Both the position numbers and the translations under genes were made by a program. Under the pieces are notes generated by a model that did no database searches, was not told the origin of the DNA, and saw nothing but the letters and a program-made list of their open reading frames with translations. A stretch of 64,000 bases of DNA from Streptomyces gilvus (GTDB taxonomy: Bacteria > Actinomycetota > Actinomycetes > Streptomycetales > Streptomycetaceae): assembly GCF_022513565.1 (NCBI RefSeq), contig NZ_JAKWBE010000001.1, positions 853,033 to 917,032 on the forward strand, written 5' to 3'. Below are positions 35,150 to 43,714 of this stretch, piece by piece (the first letter of the stretch is position 1; the number at the start of each line of letters is the position of its first letter).

Positions 35150-35824
35150 TCAGGGCATCAGGGGCGTGTCGGGGAGGTAGTCGTCGGCGCTTTCGCCCGT
35201 GACGAGGTAGACGACGCGGCGGGCGATGGAGACGGCGTGGTCGGCGAAGCGTTCGTAGTAGCGGCCGACCAGGGTGACGTCGACGGCCGTCTCGACGCCG
35301 TGGTGCCAGCGGTCGTCCATCAGGTGGTGGAAGATCATGCGGTGCAGCTCGTCCATCCGGTCGTCGTCCTGCTCCAGCCGCAGGGCCGCGTCGACGTCCT
35401 GGGTGATCAGCAGATCGGCGGCCTGGGCCATCAGCCGCTGGGCGAGCTGGCCCATCTCCAGGATCGTGGGACGAAGATCCTGCGGCACGGCGTGCGCGGG
35501 ATGGCGGCGGCGGGCCACCGCGGTGACATGCCGGGCCAGCACACCGCAGCGTTCCAGGTCGGCGCTCATCCGCAGAGAGGTGACCACCATCCGCAGGTCG
35601 GTCGCGACCGGCTGCTGGCGGGCCAGCACCGCGATCGCCCGCTCCTCCAGGTCCCGCTGCAGCTCCTCGATCCGCTCCTCGGTGGAGATCACCTGCTCGG
35701 CCAGCTGCAGATCGGTGTCCAGCAGGGCGCCGGTGGCGCGGCCCATGGCGGAACCGACCAGGTTCGCCAGCTCGACCAGTGCCTCGTTGATCGATTCGAG
35801 TTCCTTGTGATACGACTCGCGCAT
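35150..35824 (-). CDS. phoU: Phosphate signalling/transport regulator PhoU
   Basis: A 224-residue all-helical PhoU with two repeats of the three-helix unit: LERCGVLARHVTAVARRR in the first half and YYERFADHAVSIARRVVYL at the C-terminus, each with the E/D-xxx-D metal-binding pattern. It usually links the PstSCAB transporter to the PhoR-PhoP two-component system. No pst or pho regulatory genes adjoin it here. ATG at 35824 fits the family start MREXYHXEL; a longer frame upstream adds nothing conserved. Confidence 0.92.
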   Translation of the reverse strand: MRESYHKELESINEALVELANLVGSAMGRATGALLDTDLQLAEQVISTEERIEELQRDLEERAIAVLARQQPVATDLRMVVTSLRMSADLERCGVLARHVTAVARRRHPAHAVPQDLRPTILEMGQLAQRLMAQAADLLITQDVDAALRLEQDDDRMDELHRMIFHHLMDDRWHHGVETAVDVTLVGRYYERFADHAVSIARRVVYLVTGESADDYLPDTPLMP

Positions 35825-36253
35825 TGGATCTTCACCATCCCGTTCCTGGGCCCGTGCCACCCCCTGTCAGACTCGCACACCGCACCGGCCCGGAGCCGAA
35901 AGGGGACCGGTCAAACCTGCGGCACCGGACAGCTCGGTGGTTGCGGTGATCGGCCCGCGTGCGCCAGGCCCCTCGGTGCCCCGTCCCACGGCATTTTCGG
36001 TCTTCCTCAACTTGGCTTGTTAGGCGGCGTGTTGAAGTTGCGGAGGAAGGGGAGGGCGGCTCTCGGAAGCGTGCCTTCCGGTGGTAGCATCCCCGCATCT
36101 GCGACCTTGATCCACTCACTTCAGGCGCTGACTTGAGGTCAGCCTGCTCTCCGCGCCACCGCGCTTGGGCAGGCGCTGTGTGTGTCGCGGGTGCGTACTC
36201 GCGGGGGAGTGCATCCGTCTACGTCTGCATTTCATGCGTCGGGAAAGGTTTCC
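35825..36253. promoter_or_regulatory. Divergent intergenic region, phoU / conservon
   Basis: About 430 bp without a gene, holding the promoters of phoU (minus) and the conservon (plus). An inverted repeat, GCTGAC-TTGAG-GTCAGC (36127-36143), lies 110 nt before cvnA and could be an operator. I see no PHO-box-like direct repeats and no small gene. Confidence 0.4.
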
Positions 36254-37444
36254 ATGAGTCGAGACGTGCTTGCGTGGTGCCTGGTTGCGGTGACGGCGAT
36301 AGCCGTCGCGGTGATCGTGGTGCTCGTCGTCCGCAACAGGGCCCTGGGGGAGAGAAAGCGACAGACCGAGGCATCGCTGACGAGCCAGCTCAACGCCGCC
36401 CAGACCCAGGTGCTGTCCGTTCAGGCCGCCCTGCAGAAGTACCAGCAGGAGTTCGATGGCACGATCCGGGAGGCCGAGGAGGCCTCGGAGGAGAGCACCA
36501 AGGCGGTACTGAAGGGCTCGGCCCGCTTCCTGCAGGGTCTGGCCGCCGAGCAGATGGCGGTCCTGGAGGAGCTCCAGCGCAAGTACGGCGGTCACGCGGT
36601 ACTCGCCGACCTCCTGGAAGTGACCCACGCCAACGCGCAGATGCAGCGCAAGTCGCAGGGCATCGCCGTGCTGTGCGGCGCGCCGGTCGGCCGCCGTAAC
36701 CGGGCCGCGAGCGTCTACGACGTGGTGCGCAGCGCGCAGTCGCAGATCCGCAGCTTCCGCCGCGTCGAGATCATGCAGCAGACCGGTTTCGCGCTGAAGG
36801 CGTCCGCGGTCTCGCCGGTCTCCCTCGCGGTGGCCGAGCTGCTGGACAACGCGGCGAGCTTCTCGCAGCAGGACGCGCCGATCGAGGTGACCTTCCAGCG
36901 CGTCCAGCGCAACCTGTGCATCATCATCGACGACGCCGGCGTCGGCATGAACGACGAGGACCGGCAGCGCGCCAGCGCCCTGCTGTCCGGCGACTTCGTG
37001 CCGCGTCTGTCGCAGCTGGGCACCCAGCCGAAGTTCGGTTTCCCCCTGATCGGCCTCCTCGCCCGCCAGCACGGCTTCCGGGTGGACGTCACCGGTGTCT
37101 CCCGCTACGGCGGAGTCCGTGCCGTGGTGCTGCTGCCCGAGGAGCTGTGGACGGAGGAACTGCCCTCCCCGGTCGACCAGGCCGCCCCGGTGAGCATCGT
37201 CCGCGGGGCCGACGGCACGACGGCCGACCGGCCCCGCACCGTGCACGGGCTGCCCAAGCGGGCCAGCCGGCAGATCCCCGTCGCCGGCGTCCCGGGTCAG
37301 GACGGGCGGGCGCCGACGCGAGGGGGCCAGGACGCGGGCCGCGCCTCCGGCCGCAGTCTGGGCGCCCTCGGCGCCCTGCAACGAGGCACGCTCTCGGGCC
37401 GCAACCTCGACTCCGCGTCCACCGAAGGGTCCCAAGACGCATGA
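36254..37444 (+). CDS. cvnA: Conservon sensor CvnA (histidine-kinase-like ATPase)
   Basis: A 396-residue membrane protein. Residues ~6-26 are one membrane helix, followed by a short coiled coil, then a degenerate kinase core with ATPase features (VAELLDNAASFSQQDAPIEV as N box, IIDDAGVGM as G1). No clear phospho-accepting histidine is seen. CvnA proteins form a membrane complex with CvnB, C and D that resembles eukaryotic GPCR-G-protein systems and affects development and secondary metabolism. The sensor loop is minimal, so it probably detects an internal or membrane signal. The stop overlaps cvnB by 4 nt. Confidence 0.88.
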   Translation: MSRDVLAWCLVAVTAIAVAVIVVLVVRNRALGERKRQTEASLTSQLNAAQTQVLSVQAALQKYQQEFDGTIREAEEASEESTKAVLKGSARFLQGLAAEQMAVLEELQRKYGGHAVLADLLEVTHANAQMQRKSQGIAVLCGAPVGRRNRAASVYDVVRSAQSQIRSFRRVEIMQQTGFALKASAVSPVSLAVAELLDNAASFSQQDAPIEVTFQRVQRNLCIIIDDAGVGMNDEDRQRASALLSGDFVPRLSQLGTQPKFGFPLIGLLARQHGFRVDVTGVSRYGGVRAVVLLPEELWTEELPSPVDQAAPVSIVRGADGTTADRPRTVHGLPKRASRQIPVAGVPGQDGRAPTRGGQDAGRASGRSLGALGALQRGTLSGRNLDSASTEGSQDA

Positions 37445-38286
37445 CCACCGACCTGTCGTGGATGCTCACGGACATCGTGACCAATGTGCCCAAGGCACGT
37501 CACGTCGTCCTGCTCTCCGCGGACGGCATCCCTCGCGGGGCCACCGACGGCCTGCTGGACAGGGATGTGGAGACCATCTCCGCCGCCATGGCCGGGATGC
37601 AGTCGCTCAGCCGGGCCACGGCGCACTTCATCGAGTCGGTGGAGGAGCCGCAGTGGCACCAGACGATCATCGAGTTCTCCCACGGGTGGATCTTCCTGAT
37701 CGGGGCCGGGCAGGGGGCCTATCTGGCCGCCGCCGCGGAACCCGACGTCGACATCCAGCAGATCTCCTTCCGGATGCACCGGCTCGTGGCCCGGCTGGGG
37801 AACAACCTGACCGCGCCGCCGCGTGTGGAGGCGGAGGAGCCGTCCCGGGGCGCGGCCGGCACGTCCCGGGACGCGGGCGCCGACCGTTCGGGACTCGTCC
37901 TTGACGACCTCGACGAGGTGATCGCCGATGTGCGCGGGGCCCGGCACGCCGTGCTCCTCGGGGTCAACGGCCTGCCCCGCGGGGCGACTTCGGGCATCAG
38001 CCGGGATCTCGTGGACACCATCTCCGCGGCCATGACGGGCATTCACGCCTACAGCCGTGTGACGTCCCGGTTCGCGGGCGTTCAAGACGACGCCGGGTGG
38101 CGGCAGACGGTCATCGAGTTCCAGCACGGCTGGATCTTCCTGATCGCGGCCAGCGGCGGCTCCTTGCTGGCCGCGGCCGCCGAACACGACACCGACATCG
38201 AGGAGTTCACCACTCGCCTGCACCAGGCGGTGGCCCGCCTTGGCGAGTACCGGATGCCGCGGGAGGGGGTGCGCAGCGATGTCTGA
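37441..38286 (+). CDS. cvnB: CvnB with two Roadblock/LC7 domains in tandem
   Basis: A 281-residue protein made of two Roadblock/LC7 domains. The first, residues ~1-118, contains LSWMLTDIVTNVPKARHVVLL and IIEFSHGWIFLIGAG. The second, ~148-275, repeats the pattern with LDEVIADVRGARHAVLL and VIEFQHGWIFLIAAS. They are joined by a Glu/Arg/Gly-rich linker. CvnB is usually a single ~140-residue Roadblock protein that regulates the CvnD GTPase, so this one is a duplication-fusion. A covalent dimer mimic is the obvious consequence (inference). Confidence 0.87.
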   Translation: MTTDLSWMLTDIVTNVPKARHVVLLSADGIPRGATDGLLDRDVETISAAMAGMQSLSRATAHFIESVEEPQWHQTIIEFSHGWIFLIGAGQGAYLAAAAEPDVDIQQISFRMHRLVARLGNNLTAPPRVEAEEPSRGAAGTSRDAGADRSGLVLDDLDEVIADVRGARHAVLLGVNGLPRGATSGISRDLVDTISAAMTGIHAYSRVTSRFAGVQDDAGWRQTVIEFQHGWIFLIAASGGSLLAAAAEHDTDIEEFTTRLHQAVARLGEYRMPREGVRSDV

Positions 38287-38668
38287 CGAGTACGGGCAGG
38301 AGCCGCATCTGGAACTGACGTCCTCATTAGTGCCACTGTTCGTGATCACGAACGGGCGTGCCCTGCCTCCGGACCAGGAGTACGAGCGCACCGCTCTCGT
38401 GACCGCGCGCAAGGAGGGCGCCGCCGCGGCCCGCACGCTGTCGCCGGAAGGCCAGGTGATCATGGACCTGGTCGCCGACGGCTTCCTGTCCGTGGCCGAG
38501 GTGGCCGGCCATACGCACCTGCCCCTGGGCGTCGTGCGCATTCTCCTGGCACAGCTGGAGGAGAGCGGTCTCGTCCTCGTCAGAAAGCCCGTGCCGCGCG
38601 CCGATCCCCTCGACCGAGAACTGCTCGGTGCCGTCCTCGATGGCCTGAAATCCCGATTCGGAGCGTAG
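38279..38668 (+). CDS. cvnC: Conservon protein CvnC (DUF742)
   Basis: A 129-residue DUF742 protein. The N-terminal segment has SSLVPLFVITNGRALPP. The C-terminal part is a winged-helix-like fold (EGQVIMDLVADGFLSVAEVAGHTHLPLGVVRILLAQL). CvnC is part of the CvnABCD membrane-associated complex; its biochemical role is not settled. It overlaps cvnB by 8 nt and is followed 3 nt later by cvnD. Confidence 0.9.
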   Translation: MSDEYGQEPHLELTSSLVPLFVITNGRALPPDQEYERTALVTARKEGAAAARTLSPEGQVIMDLVADGFLSVAEVAGHTHLPLGVVRILLAQLEESGLVLVRKPVPRADPLDRELLGAVLDGLKSRFGA

Positions 38669-38671
38669 CCC

Positions 38672-39232
38672 GTGTACCTGGATCCAGACGTCCTGCGCTC
38701 GGTGAAGATCCTCGTCGTGGGACCCTTCGGAGTCGGCAAGACCACCTACATCGGCAACATCTCCGAGATCGAACCCCTGCAGACCGAGGAAGAGATCACC
38801 GAGGCCAGCGTGGGCTTCGACGACCTCTCCCGCACCCCCGACAAGACGACCACCACCGTCGCCATGGACTTCGGCCGGCTCACCCTCAGCGAGGAACTGG
38901 TCCTCTACATCTTCGGAACGCCCGGACAGGAGCGCTTCAAGGAGATGTGGGAGGAACTCTCCCGGGGAGCGCTGGGCGCGCTGGTCATCGTCGACCCCCA
39001 GCGGCTGGACGAGTCCTTCCCCGTGCTGGACCTGGTCGAACGGTTCGGCCTGACCTACGCCATCGGCGTCAACCACTTCGAGGGCGCCACCACGTATCCG
39101 ATCGACGAGGTCCGCGAGGCGCTGAACCTGCCCGCGGACACCCCGGTCGTGGCCTGCGACGTGCGCGACCAGCACTCGGCGGCCCAGGCCCTCATCACCC
39201 TCGTGCAGCACCTGAAGTCCCTTCTCGCCTAG
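38672..39232 (+). CDS. cvnD: Conservon GTPase CvnD
   Basis: A 186-residue small GTPase of the MglA/CvnD type. The P-loop is GPFGVGKTTY, the DxxG region is replaced by FGTPGQERF, and the specificity motif is NHFEGATTY instead of the canonical NKXD. CvnD is the GTP-binding switch of the conservon; Roadblock CvnB probably modulates its nucleotide cycle. The start is GTG at 38672. Confidence 0.92.
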   Translation: MYLDPDVLRSVKILVVGPFGVGKTTYIGNISEIEPLQTEEEITEASVGFDDLSRTPDKTTTTVAMDFGRLTLSEELVLYIFGTPGQERFKEMWEELSRGALGALVIVDPQRLDESFPVLDLVERFGLTYAIGVNHFEGATTYPIDEVREALNLPADTPVVACDVRDQHSAAQALITLVQHLKSLLA

Positions 39233-39242
39233 GAGCCCCGCC

Positions 39243-40613
39243 ATGCACCAGCAGCACGACGCGCAGGAGATACCGCCCGGGTGCCCCGCCCACGGCAAGG
39301 TCCCGCTGTACGGCCCGCAGTTCGGCTCCGACCCCGAGGCCACCTACGCCTACCTGCGCTCCCTCGGCCCCAGCGCCGCCGTGGACATCGCCCCCGAGGT
39401 CGAGGTCGAGCTGGTCACCAGCTACGACGCCGCCCTCTACATCCTGCAGAACCCCGGCTCCTTCGTCCGTGACTCGCGCCGCTGGAACGCGCTGAACGAG
39501 GGGCGGGTGCCCGAGGACAGTCCGGCGCTGCCCATGATGGGCTACCGGCCCAACGCGCTGTTCAGCGACGGAGCGGCGCACGCCCGGCTGCGCCAGGCGG
39601 TCGTCGACAGTCTCGCCACCGTCAACGAACTCAAGCTCGTACGGCAGACCCAGCAGTCCGCCGACTACCTGATCAGCCAGTTCGGCGCCGAGCCGCGCGG
39701 GCAGGCGGAGTTGATGGCCGCCTACGCCCAGCCGCTGCCGCTGCTGGTCTTCAGCGATCTGTTCGGCTGCCCGCCGGAGCTCGGTGACCGGGTGATCGTC
39801 GGCATCAGCGGCATCTTCGAGGGGACCCCCGGCGCGGACGAGGTGCTGGGCGGGGCCCTCGCGGAGCTGATCGCCCTCAAGCGGCGCCGGCCCGGGTACG
39901 ACCTGACGACGAAGCTGATGGAGCACCCCGCCCAGCTGACCGACGAGGAGGTGCTGCACCAGCTGGTCACCCTGCTGTCCGGCGGCACCGCGCCGCTGGC
40001 CGCCGCCATCGGCAGCAGCGCCGCGCTGTTCCTCAGCGAGGACGGCCAGGCCGCGCTGCCCGTGGAGGACGCCGTCGCCCGGACTCTGTGGAACTACGCG
40101 CCGATCGCCAACTACGCGGGCCACTACGCCACCCACGACGTCGAGTTGGGCGGCCGGGTCCTCAAGGCGGGCGACCCGATCCTGATCTCCTTCGCGGCGG
40201 CCAACACCGACCCGAAGCTGGCTCAGCACCGCGAACAGCTCAGCACCAAGGCGCACCTGGCGTTCGGGGCGGGCCCGCACGCGTGCCCCGCGAAGGACCC
40301 GGCCTTCATGATCGCGGTCACCGCCGTCGAGTCCCTCCTCAACCGGCTGCCGGACATCGAGATGCGGGTCCCGTTCAAGGACCTGACCTGGGCGCCGACC
40401 CCCTGGAGCCGCACCCTGGTGACCCTCCCGGTCCGGTTCACCCCGCGGACCCTGCGCGCGGCGGCCGCCGCCGATCCGACGCGCGCCCACACGGCGCAGC
40501 CGACCGCGGCCGTCCCCCAGCGGACCGCAGCGGCGGCGCCGCAGGCAACCAAGTCCCCCGCGCAGCCCCGGGGTCTGTTCAGCCGCTTCCTGGCATGGAC
40601 CAGAGGGGAATGA
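39243..40613 (+). CDS. cvnE: Conservon cytochrome P450, CYP157-like, without ExxR motif
   Basis: A 456-residue soluble P450. The haem-binding loop is present but altered (LAFGAGPHACPAKDPAF, with the thiolate Cys kept). The K-helix ExxR motif is missing: the expected E-T-L-R position reads R-T-L-W in DAVARTLWNYAP. The I-helix threonine region is GGTAPLAAA. Loss of ExxR is known for CYP157 proteins encoded by conservons of S. coelicolor. The last ~60 residues are an Ala/Pro-rich tail ending GLFSRFLAWTRG. It follows cvnD by 10 nt. Confidence 0.87.
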   Translation: MHQQHDAQEIPPGCPAHGKVPLYGPQFGSDPEATYAYLRSLGPSAAVDIAPEVEVELVTSYDAALYILQNPGSFVRDSRRWNALNEGRVPEDSPALPMMGYRPNALFSDGAAHARLRQAVVDSLATVNELKLVRQTQQSADYLISQFGAEPRGQAELMAAYAQPLPLLVFSDLFGCPPELGDRVIVGISGIFEGTPGADEVLGGALAELIALKRRRPGYDLTTKLMEHPAQLTDEEVLHQLVTLLSGGTAPLAAAIGSSAALFLSEDGQAALPVEDAVARTLWNYAPIANYAGHYATHDVELGGRVLKAGDPILISFAAANTDPKLAQHREQLSTKAHLAFGAGPHACPAKDPAFMIAVTAVESLLNRLPDIEMRVPFKDLTWAPTPWSRTLVTLPVRFTPRTLRAAAAADPTRAHTAQPTAAVPQRTAAAAPQATKSPAQPRGLFSRFLAWTRGE

Positions 40614-40683
40614 CCAAGGGAATTGACGAACACAAGTGACGAAGGTAACCCTCACTTAACGCGGTTTAGTGGATGGTTCAATT

Positions 40684-40695
40684 TACCCATGGGTA
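40684..40695. promoter_or_regulatory. 12-bp perfect palindrome
   Basis: TACCCATGGGTA is fully self-complementary and lies in an AT-rich stretch 40 nt before the second P450 start. It could be an operator for an internal promoter of the P450-hydratase pair. Confidence 0.4.
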
Positions 40696-40734
40696 CGTAT
40701 GGCGGCTGATTCCCCGGAAAAAGGAGCCGTCATC

Positions 40735-41985
40735 GTGGTGGTGGACGCACACCCGTCGCACGACCGCCGTTCGGCCGTCGCCCTCTTCTCCCGTCTCCGC
40801 ACGGCGAAAGGGCAGGCCGACCCCTTCCCCCTCTATGCGCAACTCCGCTCCATGGGCCCGGTCACCCCGGCCCCGTGGGGCGGCCTGCTCGTGACCGGCT
40901 TCGACATGTGCGACCAGGTACTGCGCGACCGCGAGTGGCTCGAGCCGGACAAGCGCTGGCGCGAGAGCCAGGGACCCCGCACCCGCTGGAACGCCCCCTC
41001 CTCGCGGGAGATGAGCAACACCATGCCCGCGCTCAATCCCCCCGAGCACACCCGAATACGCAGGGCGGCCGGCACGTTCGGCCGCACCGCCATGCAGCGG
41101 ATCGGCCGGATGGTCACGCAGGCGACCGATCAGCTCCTGACCTCCCTGACCGAGCAACTCCACTACGGGGAGGCCGACTTCGCCGCCCTCGTCAGCGAGG
41201 AGCTCCCGGTGGCCGCCATCGGCGACTGGCTGGAGGTGCCGACCGCCGACCGGCCCCGACTGCGCGAACTGACCCACGACCAGGTCTTCACCCAGGAACT
41301 GCTGCCGACGGCGAGCCAGTTGGCGCTCTCCGACGCGGCCACCGCCGAACTGCGGGCCTACTTCACCGACTTGGTCCGCCAGCGGCGCGCACGCCCCGGC
41401 GAGGACCCCGTGTCGATGTGGATCCAGACCTGGGACACCCTGGAACCCGACCGCGACAAGGCCGACGAAGCCGTCTACTTCATCGCCCTCTTCGTCCTGC
41501 TCGCCGCACTCGAGACCACCTCGACGCTGCTGTCGACGACGGTCCTGCGGCTCGTCGAGCATCCCGAGCGCTGGGACCAGCTCGCCGCCGACCCCTCCCT
41601 CGTCCCCGCGTTCGTCGAGGAGACCCTGCGCCACGACCCGCCCACGCACGTGATCAGCCGGATCGCCGGCGCCGACAGCGTGCTCGGAGGATTCCCCGTC
41701 CGCAAGGACGACATGATCCACCTCATGGTGGGCGCGGCACACCGGGACCCGACCCGGCACCCGGATCCGGACCGGTTCGACCTGCGGCGTGAGCGGCCCG
41801 ACCATCTCGCCTTCAGCGGCGGCATCCACTACTGCCTGGGCGCACCCCTCGCCCGCCTGGAGGCTCAGACCCTCCTCCACCACCTGCTCAGACGCCTGCC
41901 CCGCCTCACCCTGGTACGACGCCCGTCCTGGGCGCCCCGGGTGGCGTTCCGGCGCCTGCTGAACCTGGACGTCACCTGCGCATGA
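40735..41985 (+). CDS. Cytochrome P450 (conservon-linked, intact motifs)
   Basis: A 416-residue soluble bacterial P450 with normal motifs: I-helix LLAALETTSTLL, K-helix EETLRHDPP (ExxR), and haem loop FSGGIHYCLGAPLARLEA. It should be a working monooxygenase, unlike the preceding P450. In other conservons a CYP157 is paired with a CYP154, and this could be such a partner. GTG at 40735 was chosen because AAGGAG stands 8 nt upstream; the frame is open further upstream. A possible internal promoter with a palindrome lies in the 120-bp gap. Confidence 0.85.
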   Translation: MVVDAHPSHDRRSAVALFSRLRTAKGQADPFPLYAQLRSMGPVTPAPWGGLLVTGFDMCDQVLRDREWLEPDKRWRESQGPRTRWNAPSSREMSNTMPALNPPEHTRIRRAAGTFGRTAMQRIGRMVTQATDQLLTSLTEQLHYGEADFAALVSEELPVAAIGDWLEVPTADRPRLRELTHDQVFTQELLPTASQLALSDAATAELRAYFTDLVRQRRARPGEDPVSMWIQTWDTLEPDRDKADEAVYFIALFVLLAALETTSTLLSTTVLRLVEHPERWDQLAADPSLVPAFVEETLRHDPPTHVISRIAGADSVLGGFPVRKDDMIHLMVGAAHRDPTRHPDPDRFDLRRERPDHLAFSGGIHYCLGAPLARLEAQTLLHHLLRRLPRLTLVRRPSWAPRVAFRRLLNLDVTCA

Positions 41986-42788
41986 ACGAAACCGGCGACA
42001 CCCTCCTCGCCCGCCCGTACAAGACCGTGGCCGTCGACCAGGACGGCCCGGTGCTCCACGTACGCCTCAACCCCTCCCGGCAGGACGACACGCTCGGCGT
42101 CGCCGTCCTGGACGACCTCATCGCCGTACTCGACGACCTCCACGAACGGCCCGACATCCGCGTTCTGGTGCTGTCCTCCGAGGGGGACGACTTCTGCCTG
42201 GGAGCCGACCGCACCGAATACGAGACGGCGCTGGCCACGGACCCGACCGGCGCCGCGCTGCGGCGGATCACGGACCGGGCCCACCGGCTGTGCAACGCCC
42301 TGGAGACCACCCACGCGATCACCATCGCCCGCCTCCACGGCAAGGTGATCGGTGCCGGTCTCGCCCTCGCCGCCTTCTGCGACCTGCGGGCAGCCGCCGA
42401 CACCTGCCGCTTCCGGATGCCGGAGGTGGGTCTCGGCCTCCCGCCGGCCTGGGGCGGAGCCATGGGCCGCCTGATCTCCGAGGCGGGCGTCGCCAGGATC
42501 CGCGAACTCATGCTGACCTGCGACCTGTTCGACGCGCCCACCGCCCACCGGCTCGGTCTGGTCCACGAGATCGCGCCCCTCGACCAACTGGACAAAAAAG
42601 TCGGCGCATGGACGCGGCCCCTGCTCAGGCGCTCGCCGGAAGCCCTCGTCCTGACCAAGCGCATGCTCGCCGGCTACGCACGCGCCGACCGCACGGCCGA
42701 CGTGTCCCTTCTCGACTCCCACCTCCTGACCCCGTATCTCGTCCCGATCCGCAACCAGGGTCCGGCCGCCGGCTCAACCGCCGACTGA
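41982..42788 (+). CDS. Enoyl-CoA hydratase/isomerase family protein
   Basis: A 268-residue crotonase-fold protein. The first oxyanion-hole block is SSEGDDFCLGADRTEYE and the second is HGKVIGAGLALAAFCDLRAAA. Position of the usual catalytic Glu is PEVGLGLPP. It should act on an acyl-CoA (hydratase or isomerase), substrate unknown. It overlaps the P450 stop by 4 nt, so the P450 and hydratase are co-translated and may modify the same acyl substrate. A very strong terminator follows. Confidence 0.87.
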   Translation: MNETGDTLLARPYKTVAVDQDGPVLHVRLNPSRQDDTLGVAVLDDLIAVLDDLHERPDIRVLVLSSEGDDFCLGADRTEYETALATDPTGAALRRITDRAHRLCNALETTHAITIARLHGKVIGAGLALAAFCDLRAAADTCRFRMPEVGLGLPPAWGGAMGRLISEAGVARIRELMLTCDLFDAPTAHRLGLVHEIAPLDQLDKKVGAWTRPLLRRSPEALVLTKRMLAGYARADRTADVSLLDSHLLTPYLVPIRNQGPAAGSTAD

Positions 42789-42821
42789 GCCCCCTCGAAG
42801 GGCCCGGCCGAAAGGCCTCAC

Positions 42822-42862
42822 ACCGCCGCGGGCGACGACCCGAGTTCGTCGCCCGCGGCGGT
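42822..42862. terminator. Strong bidirectional terminator
   Basis: A perfect 17-bp stem (42822-42838 with 42846-42862, 7-nt loop) ends the conservon operon and the convergent DUF4232 gene. Confidence 0.85.
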
Positions 42863-42889
42863 CGCGTGTGCGTACGGAGCGTGCCGGTG

Positions 42890-43543
42890 TCACGACGCCG
42901 TGAACGCCTTCACGCGCACCCCCGTGTCGCAGATGCGCACGGTCGTCTTCTTCCCGCCGCTGCCCGTGAACGCCGGGCTGAGGGGGCGGGCCTCGCCGGG
43001 CGGGACGACGTCGACGCCCGCGACGGCGTCACAGTCCTCGACGCTCGTGAAGGTGAGCGCGGCGGAAGCGGAATCACCGGGGGAGAGGCTGACCTTCGCC
43101 GCGTCGGCGGCCGATCCGGCCCAGTCGACCGGGAGTTCCATGCGGCCGCCCGTCCCGACGAACATGAGGGACGGGAAACCGCGCACCGTGCAGGAGCCGT
43201 TCCCCGTGTTGGTGATCACGACCGAGGCCCGGCCCTGCCCCGTGCTGACGGCCGTACCCTTCAGATCCTTCGTGCGGCAGTGGTCGGCCGCGGGGCTCGG
43301 CAGGGAGTCCGCTCCGAAGAGGACCCCGGCCGACGGGGACGCCGTACCGCCGCTGTCGGCCCCGCCCTTGGCGGACGTACCCGCCGTAGTACCCGACGAA
43401 CTCGACGAGCCCGGCGAACGCGAAGCGGAACCGCTTCCCGGACGGTCCTCGGACCCGGGCGAAGACGAGGAGGAGGATGCCGACGAACACCCGGCCGCCC
43501 CGACGAGCAGCAGGACGGTGACGGCGATCGGTAGTCGGCGCAT
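42890..43543 (-). CDS. DUF4232 lipoprotein
   Basis: A 217-residue secreted lipoprotein. Residues 1-19 are a signal peptide with lipobox VGAAGC, followed by a Ser/Gly-rich low-complexity spacer to about residue 75. The DUF4232 domain comes next (TGQGRASVVITNTGNGSCTVRGFPSLMFV), a beta-sandwich common in actinomycete surface proteins of unknown role. The ATG has an AGGAG site. It is divergent from phoD, and three tandem repeats lie between the two genes. Confidence 0.87.
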   Translation of the reverse strand: MRRLPIAVTVLLLVGAAGCSSASSSSSSPGSEDRPGSGSASRSPGSSSSSGTTAGTSAKGGADSGGTASPSAGVLFGADSLPSPAADHCRTKDLKGTAVSTGQGRASVVITNTGNGSCTVRGFPSLMFVGTGGRMELPVDWAGSAADAAKVSLSPGDSASAALTFTSVEDCDAVAGVDVVPPGEARPLSPAFTGSGGKKTTVRICDTGVRVKAFTAS

Positions 43544-43567
43544 GGCTCCTGCCTGTGGTCGGACGAC

Positions 43568-43608
43568 GCTGTTGAACGGGCGCTGTTGAACGGACAGTTT
43601 CGAACGGA
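43568..43608 (-). repeat. Three 14-bp direct repeats in a divergent promoter
   Basis: On the plus strand GCTGTTGAACGG occurs exactly at 43568 and 43582, and a degenerate AGTTTCGAACGG at 43596, giving a 14-bp period. On the minus strand each unit starts GTTCAAC or GTTCGAA. They lie 25 nt before the lipoprotein start and about 107 nt before phoD, as expected for a regulator-binding array. Confidence 0.6.
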
Positions 43609-43714
43609 TTGACGGCCCGGGACCCGCAAGGGTGAGCGTATTGCATAGAATCCTCGCCGATCACGTTCACCGGCGCTGCGGAGCGCGCACCGCCATGGGG
43701 GGAAAGGTACGCGC

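Noticed and set aside
39243..42788. A secondary-metabolite gene cluster
   Set aside because: P450s and a crotonase alone, inside a conservon, without synthase, synthetase or cyclase genes, do not make a biosynthetic cluster.
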